Assembly: GCA_028687575.1 (NCBI GenBank)
Contig: JAQTZW010000018.1
Span: forward strand, 1-46,404
DNA: 46,404 nt
Source of the DNA: Gallionella sp.
GTDB lineage: Bacteria; Pseudomonadota; Gammaproteobacteria; Burkholderiales; Gallionellaceae
Reading direction: 5' to 3'
Below the pieces are notes generated by a model. It searched no databases. It worked only from the letters and a program-made list of their open reading frames with translations, and had not been told where the DNA came from. Each line of letters opens with the position of its first letter. The first letter of the stretch is position 1. A program made the translations under genes and the position numbers. Of this stretch, positions 41,125-46,404 are shown piece after piece.

Positions 41125-41837
41125 TTTTCAGCCCAGCCGGATTGAACATCAGCGCAAAAATCAGGCAACTGCTGCCCGCGCAACCCTGCGTGCTGTGCGG
41201 CGCGATGAGCCATCACGCCTTGTGGTGCGAGGCCTGCGATGCCGCCCTGCCGTATCACGACATGCCGCATTGCCCGCTCTGCGCGCTGCCCACACCGCAA
41301 GGCGAGACCTGCGGCCACTGCCTGAAGAAACCGCCCGCCTTCGACCGCGCGGTCGCCGCATTCAGCTACCGCTTCCCGCTCGACAAACTGATACAGGCGA
41401 TGAAATACGGCGAGCAACTTAACCTGTCCAGCATCTTTGCGGAAAAACTGCTGCAACGCATGGACACCGCCCACCTGCCCGACTGCATCCTGCCAATGCC
41501 GCTGCATCCGGCCAAGCTGGGCCGGCGCGGCTTCAACCAGTCGCAACTGCTCGCCGCTCGGCTGGCCAAAGACCTCGGCATCCCGCTGCTGACCCACGCC
41601 TGCCAGCGGCTGCGCGACACGCCTTCGCAATCGTCGCTGCCGTGGAAGGCGCGCACCAGCAACGTGCGCGGCGCGTTCCAGTGCGACACCGACCTGTCCG
41701 GCCTGCACATCGCACTGGTGGACGACGTGCTGACCACCGGCGCCAGCCTGAATGCGCTGAGCCTGGCCGCCAGGAAGCGCGGCGCGGCCGAGATCAGCGT
41801 CTGGGTGGTGGCGCGCACCCTGCCGCACGGGCGATAA
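41118..41837 (+). CDS. comF: ComF-family phosphoribosyltransferase-like protein
   Basis: 239 residues. Likely TTG start at 41118, since AAAGGA sits seven bases upstream and no in-frame ATG lies before the first zinc motif. Visible: zinc-finger cysteines CVLCG...CEAC and CPLC...CGHC in the first 80 residues, then a type I PRTase domain with [17 protein letters not shown] [16 protein letters not shown] loop near the C-terminus. ComF proteins support DNA uptake in competent species; the bacterial function elsewhere (GntX) is unclear. Divergent from bioB, as in several proteobacteria. Confidence 0.9.
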   Translation: MSIFSPAGLNISAKIRQLLPAQPCVLCGAMSHHALWCEACDAALPYHDMPHCPLCALPTPQGETCGHCLKKPPAFDRAVAAFSYRFPLDKLIQAMKYGEQLNLSSIFAEKLLQRMDTAHLPDCILPMPLHPAKLGRRGFNQSQLLAARLAKDLGIPLLTHACQRLRDTPSQSSLPWKARTSNVRGAFQCDTDLSGLHIALVDDVLTTGASLNALSLAARKRGAAEISVWVVARTLPHGR

Positions 41838-41890
41838 TCGCGGTCGCAGCGCAAACCCGCTCCCACCCACCTCCCCCACAAGGACGCAGC

Positions 41891-42355
41891 ATGTTTCACG
41901 TGATACTTTTCCAGCCCGAGATCCCGCCCAACACCGGCAACATCATCCGGCTGTGCGCCAACACCGGCAGCCAGTTGCATCTGGTCAAACCGCTGGGCTT
42001 TGCGCTGGAAGACAAGCAACTCAAGCGCGCCGGGCTGGATTACCACGAATACGCCACGATGAAGGTGCACGAGAGCCTTGATGAATGTCTGGCGCAATTC
42101 GACCCGGCGCGGGTGTTCGCGCTGACCACCAAAGGATCGCAGCCGTTTCACGAGATCGCCTACCGGGACGGGGATGCTTTCCTGTTCGGCCCGGAAAGTC
42201 GCGGCCTGCCAGTCGAAGTGCTGGCCGAATTCCCGCCGCAACAGCGCGTGCGCCTGCCGATGTTGCCTGACAACCGCAGCCTTAATTTATCCAATACTGT
42301 GTCGATAACCGTGTACGAGGCTTGGCGGCAATGCGGTTTTGGCGGCGCGAAGTAA
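41891..42355 (+). CDS. trmL: tRNA (cytidine/uridine-2'-O-)-methyltransferase TrmL
   Basis: SPOUT methyltransferase that modifies the wobble base 34 of leucine tRNAs in E. coli. 154 residues, AAGGA six bases before the ATG. Visible: FQPEIPPNTGNIIRLCANTG at the start, HLVKPLGF, FGPESRGLP, and the SAM knot LPMLPDNRSLNLSNTVSI. Lies 53 bases after comF. Confidence 0.95.
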   Translation: MFHVILFQPEIPPNTGNIIRLCANTGSQLHLVKPLGFALEDKQLKRAGLDYHEYATMKVHESLDECLAQFDPARVFALTTKGSQPFHEIAYRDGDAFLFGPESRGLPVEVLAEFPPQQRVRLPMLPDNRSLNLSNTVSITVYEAWRQCGFGGAK

Positions 42356-42532
42356 ACGGGGAAAAGCCGAAAGACTTTTCGCAACAACCCGGGACGCAAC
42401 TCTTTCCTTCCGACAACGTCCTGTACGCTCAAGGCATCGGGGTTATAGAATGCTCACGACCAATACGGCACCCGTTTGCATTCCTGTCGCAATCACAAAA
42501 TAGCCATACGGCTACGCAATGAGGAGAAGAAA

Positions 42533-43393
42533 TTGAAAAATCCCGCTTGGAATGCAGCATTTTTCTTGCTGACGCTCGCCACCTCCTCTGATGTACTGGC
42601 GACGGCGGAAAGGGACACGGCCAGTGCTTCCGATATTTCCTTCTCCAATACAGTGACGTTGCTGAGCGACTATATTTATCGCGGCCAGAGCCAGACCTGG
42701 GGAAAGCCGGCGTTGCAATATGCTGTTGAAATGGCCCATACCTCCGGCATGTACGGCGGCTTGTTTGTTTCAACCGTTTCCAATCAATGGGTGCCCGGGG
42801 CACACGTTGAGACTGACTGGTATGCAGGCTATCGGGACAACCTGCCAGGTGCCATGTCCGGCATCGCCTATGACCTGAATCTGCTTTATGTCTATTATCC
42901 GGGCGGCAACTTTAACAAAACCGGTTTTGTACCCAGACTACAGTCTTCCACGCCCAATGCCACCGAACTATCCATTGCGCTGACCCATCACTGGCTAACC
43001 GTAAAAACAGGAGCGGTGTTGACGGACTTTTACGGCTGGAATACCAATAACTCTCCGCTCAACGGCGGATTTGCCGGCGACCCCAGCGCCGGGGTGACCG
43101 GCAACACACGCGGTTCATGGTTTCTGGAAGCCAATACCAATTGGGACCTGGGTTCGGACTGGAGCGTGAATGGACAGATCGGACAGGAGACCATCCGCCA
43201 CAGCCAGAACCTGGACTGGCGTTATTACAAAATTGGCGCAAGTAAAAAAATGGGGAATTGGACCGCCTCTCTGGCGTATTCCGCCAGCAGTCAGCCTGCC
43301 GCCTTCAGAAATTTTGTCGGACTGACCAATAACGGTTCGACCTACAGTCCGATGCGCCCACGGATCGTTGCCACCCTGTCAAACAGCTTCTGA
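42533..43393 (+). CDS. TorF-family putative outer-membrane protein (Gcw_chp)
   Basis: 286 residues if translation starts at the TTG at 42533, which has GAGGAG six bases upstream; the upstream in-frame region gives no signal peptide. From that start the protein has a signal sequence, cleaved about after DVLA (residue 21). The mature part starts with NTVTLLSDYIYRGQSQTWGKPALQ, the pattern of the Gcw_chp domain (TIGR02001), and has alternating aromatic/polar beta strands ending in a terminal Phe, as outer-membrane beta barrels do. Function unknown; porin-like is an inference. The gap before it (42356-42532) shows no clear promoter or terminator. Confidence 0.78.
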   Translation: MKNPAWNAAFFLLTLATSSDVLATAERDTASASDISFSNTVTLLSDYIYRGQSQTWGKPALQYAVEMAHTSGMYGGLFVSTVSNQWVPGAHVETDWYAGYRDNLPGAMSGIAYDLNLLYVYYPGGNFNKTGFVPRLQSSTPNATELSIALTHHWLTVKTGAVLTDFYGWNTNNSPLNGGFAGDPSAGVTGNTRGSWFLEANTNWDLGSDWSVNGQIGQETIRHSQNLDWRYYKIGASKKMGNWTASLAYSASSQPAAFRNFVGLTNNGSTYSPMRPRIVATLSNSF

Positions 43394-43413
43394 AAAGTGC
43401 TACGACCTTAATC

Positions 43414-46323
43414 ATGGACGTTCGCAAAAAAATGGTTCTGATCGTTGCCGGCAGCATCCTGCTGACAGCGATTCCGGGTGCCACACTGATTTATAACTAC
43501 GTCGAGCGCAATACGCTGACCATAGAGACCGCCAAAATTGAACATTTGACGGAAAAATTGATACAGCAACCGATGCAGCGTTTCGTCGAAAGCCGAGTCA
43601 AATTATCTTCGCTGGCCAGATTGCTGGAAACGTCTCTGGCGGAACCCGTCACCCCGAATGAGATTGCAGATTTTTACCGGCACATGGAGCGCTATCCTGA
43701 CGGCGTGTGGCGCAACCGCAAAACGGGCTACGACGGCATGGTCGAGGCCGGCATATTTCTTCCGCCCAATCCACAGGAGAGCGATGAGCAGAAAGTCCTG
43801 CACTGGCGCATCAAGCGGATCATGGATACCTTTGGCGCGGCTGCGAATCGGCAGATGGAAAATGTCTGGTATCTGTCGCCGCACCGCAGCGAGATCATTT
43901 TCGACACCACCTTCCCGAATTTCGCCTTCGATCAGCAGGCGGACAACGATTACACGCAGACCCCGTGGGTGACCTATACCTCGCCGGCGCTCAATCCCAA
44001 GCGGGAATTCCGTTTCACCCCGCCCCTGTTTGATCCGGTCCCGCGCGTATGGATGGTCAGCGCGCTTTATCCGCTTTATGTGAAAGGGCGCTGGATAGGT
44101 ACGCTGGGCGAAGATATGCAACTCAGCGGTGTGCTGCAATCCATGTTCGGCAAAGGGCAGCTCTATTCCGGCACACAACATTTTCTGTTGAGCAATGATG
44201 GCAACTATGTGCTGGCCGGCCAGTGGCAAAAACAACTGGAAGCCACGCCGGAGACATTCAAACTTGCCCTGAATGGCGAGCCGCAGCTTTCCGCCCTGTT
44301 GGAATCAGCGCTGGGGAGCACCCCCAAAATGCTAAGCGATAATCTAATGCTAGGCGGGCACCGTTTTGTCTTGGTCGGAATGAGGATTGAGCCGATGGAG
44401 TGGCGCTATTTCCGCCTGACTCCCGTTGACGAAATCATGAAACCGATGCATCAAATGTTTACTGGCATCATCCTGATAATACTGCTGGTGACAATATTGA
44501 GCGGGGTGATTACTGGAAGCATTATAGGTAAGACCATCACACGTCGCATCCGAATACTTAGCAGCGCCATCAAGGGATACACAAGCGACCAGAAGCGCCG
44601 CATTTCGGGCAAACTTGTCGGCAATGATGAAATCGCCGAAGTCGCTCATGCTTTCGATGCCATGGCGGAAGACATCGCCCAGTCGGACGCGCAGCGCGAA
44701 TCCGCGCGACTGGAGCTGAAAAAGAGTGAGGAACTTTGGCGATTTGCGCTGGAAGGTTCCGGGGATGGCGTATGGGACTGGGATATTCCGAATCAGATCG
44801 TGATGTACTCCCGCCGCTGGAAGGAAATGCTGGGATTTACCGACGCAGAGCTCCCTAACCGATTTGAGGAATTTGACCGGCGCATTCATCCCGAAGACAG
44901 GGATAACGTTTTTACCGCCGTGCAGCAGTGTTTTGTTCGGTCTCACCCAGTCTATGTTGCCGAGTTTCGCATGCGTTGCAAGGATGGCAGCTACAAGTGG
45001 ATATTGGCGCGCGGCATGCTGGTCAGCCGGGATGCCGAGGGCCATCCGTTGCGCATGATAGGCACCCATACGGATATTTCGGGCTTCAAGCACGATCAGG
45101 AGTCGTTGCAGCTTGCCAGCATGGTGTATCGCACCAGTACTGAAGCCATCATCATCACGGATGCCAGCAATCTGATCATTGCCATCAACCCCGCCTTTAC
45201 CGAGGTGACGGGCTACTCAGAGGCCGAAGTTCTGGGCAGAAACCCCCGCATGCTGAGCTCCGGGCGGCAGGATGCGGCTTTCTATCAGAAAATGTGGCGA
45301 CAGCTCGAAAGCACCGGCAAGTGGCAAGGGGAAATCTGGAACCGGCACAAGCAGGGTGAGGAATATGCCGAGTGGTTATCCATCAACACCATTTATGAAC
45401 CAGACGGGAAAGTGTTGCGTCGCATTGGCCTGTTCCACGACATCACCGAAAAGAAGCACTCAAGCGAAACCATCTGGCGACAAGCCAATTTCGATGTGCT
45501 GACCGGGCTGCCAAATCGTCGAATGCTACAGGAAAGACTGGTTCAGGAAATCAAGAAGGCACAACGCGCCGAGACGCAGCTGGCACTCTTGTTCATTGAT
45601 CTTGACCGGTTCAAGGAGGTAAATGACACCCTCGGTCACCATGTGGGCGATGAGATGCTGATCGAGGCTGCCAATCGACTGGATAGCTGCGTGCGTGAAA
45701 CGGACGCCGTAGCTCGTTTAGGTGGCGATGAATTTACCGTGCTACTCACACAGATCAGGGGAGTGAGTGATATTGACCAAATTGCGCAGGAAATCATCAG
45801 CAATCTGGCACGCCCCTACCAGTTGGGTTCCGAACTGGTTTTTGCTTCGGCCAGTGTCGGCATATCCGTTTACCCGGATGATACCGTGCATGCGGAACAG
45901 TTGATGCAATACGCGGATCAAGCCATGTATGTATCCAAGGAACAGGGCCGCAATCGCTACAGTTACTTTACAGCCAGCATGCAAGGAGAAGCACAGAATA
46001 GGCTACGCCTGATTACCGAATTACGCGTTGCATTGCAAATGAATCAGTTACGCGTGTATTTTCAACCCATTGTTGAATTGAACAGTGGGCTGATTCGCAA
46101 GGCAGAAGCCTTGCTGCGCTGGCAGCATCCAGAACGCGGCTTGATCGGCCCCATGACATTCATAGCGCTAGCCGAAGAAACAGGACTGATCATCGAAATT
46201 GGCGAGTGGGTATTTCACGAAGCTGCACAGTGGGTCGCCAAATGGAATTTACTGCAACCTGGGTTTCAGATCAGCGTTCACTACTGTCCGGTTAAAAATC
46301 GAATAGATTCAATTGTTTACTGA
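43414..46323 (+). pseudogene. Sensor diguanylate cyclase/phosphodiesterase, EAL domain truncated by an IS
   Basis: Membrane protein that would make and break cyclic di-GMP. Visible in order: membrane segment (about 8-28), large periplasmic Cache-like sensor (about 30-345), second segment (about 350-372), HAMP (about 373-430), PAS/PAC (about 440-560), second PAS (about 565-690), GGDEF domain with an I-site RETD (761-764) and intact GGDEF (770-774), then the start of an EAL domain with EAL at 898-900. Host coding stops at Val955 in FQISV, where a NLSARQ-like motif is expected; instead the frame runs 14 codons into the IS and stops. The lost part includes the DDFGTG-type metal motif, so phosphodiesterase activity should be gone, while the cyclase domain is complete and could still be made. 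It begins 20 bases after the TorF-like gene. Confidence 0.9.
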
Positions 46324-46404
46324 TGTCCGGTTCGTCAAGATTCTGTATCGCATTTGCAACCATTTGATTTATTGGGGTTTTATCGAACATATTGACCTCA
46401 AAAA
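46279..46404 (-). mobile_element. Terminal 126 bp of the same insertion sequence (right copy)
   Basis: Exact inverted match of 1-125, with one additional base at the window edge. Starts CACTACTGTCCGGTTAA directly after the Val955 codon of the GGDEF-EAL gene, so the element sits inside that gene. Orientation: the transposase runs toward the broken gene, tail to tail with it. Confidence 0.88.
46292..46402 (-). pseudogene. IS4-like transposase, C-terminal fragment (right copy, cut by window edge)
   Basis: The same 36-residue C-terminal fragment as at 2-112, with no differences, reading leftward from the window edge and ending at 46292. Identity of the two copies points to recent transposition or to the same repeat placed at both contig ends. 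Confidence 0.65.

Overview
The window is bacterial chromosome, most likely from a betaproteobacterium close to Gallionellaceae/Nitrosomonadales. This placement is inferred from the gene order, from family resemblance (Gcw_chp/TorF outer-membrane protein, BioC+BioH biotin genes, beta-type FtsQ start) and from the mixed moderate-to-high GC; no marker gene proves it. Nearly all content is core metabolism and cell division, tightly packed, with a few accessory insertions.

Layout. (1) 1-125 and 46279-46404 are inverted copies of one insertion-sequence end, each carrying the last 36 codons of an IS4-like transposase; the window stops inside both copies. (2) 163-16701, minus strand: a complete division and cell wall (dcw) operon, mraZ-rsmH-ftsL-ftsI-murE-murF-mraY-murD-ftsW-murG-murC-murB-ddlB-ftsQ-ftsA, driven by a clear sigma70 promoter followed by four 10-bp-spaced MraZ boxes. 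ftsZ would be next but the IS/window end intervenes. (3) 17249-22847, plus strand: an oxidative pentose-phosphate cassette, zwf-GH15 glucoamylase-pgl-gnd, visibly more AT-rich than its flanks. (4) tRNA-Ser(CGA) on the minus strand with a perfect palindromic terminator. (5) mltF-like lytic transglycosylase, convergent with (6) a 15-gene minus-strand run, 41054 down to 24657: bioB-bioF-bioH-bioC-bioD, a TauE/SafE-like membrane protein and a Sco copper chaperone, a two-component pair, ftsK-lolA-rarA, an MBOAT/SGNH O-acetylation pair, and serS. (7) 41118-46323, plus strand: comF, trmL, a TorF-like outer-membrane protein and a PAS-GGDEF-EAL protein whose EAL domain is cut off by the right-hand IS copy.

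How it fits together. The dcw block makes meso-DAP peptidoglycan precursors (MurE has DNPR) and most of the septal synthesis machinery; short ATGA stop/start overlaps suggest translational coupling through much of it. Glucoamylase next to zwf/pgl/gnd suggests that internal alpha-glucan is burned through the oxidative pentose-phosphate path for reducing power, as is plausible for an autotroph storing glycogen. The bio genes cover pimeloyl-ACP entry and all late biotin steps except BioA, which is not here.

The most unusual signal is a family of small repeats built from 7-base units in blocks of exactly four. Two complete copies have 4x7 inverted arms around a core (between murG and murC, and in frame inside murB, adding 32 residues), and a third site between lolA and ftsK has one 4x7 block.
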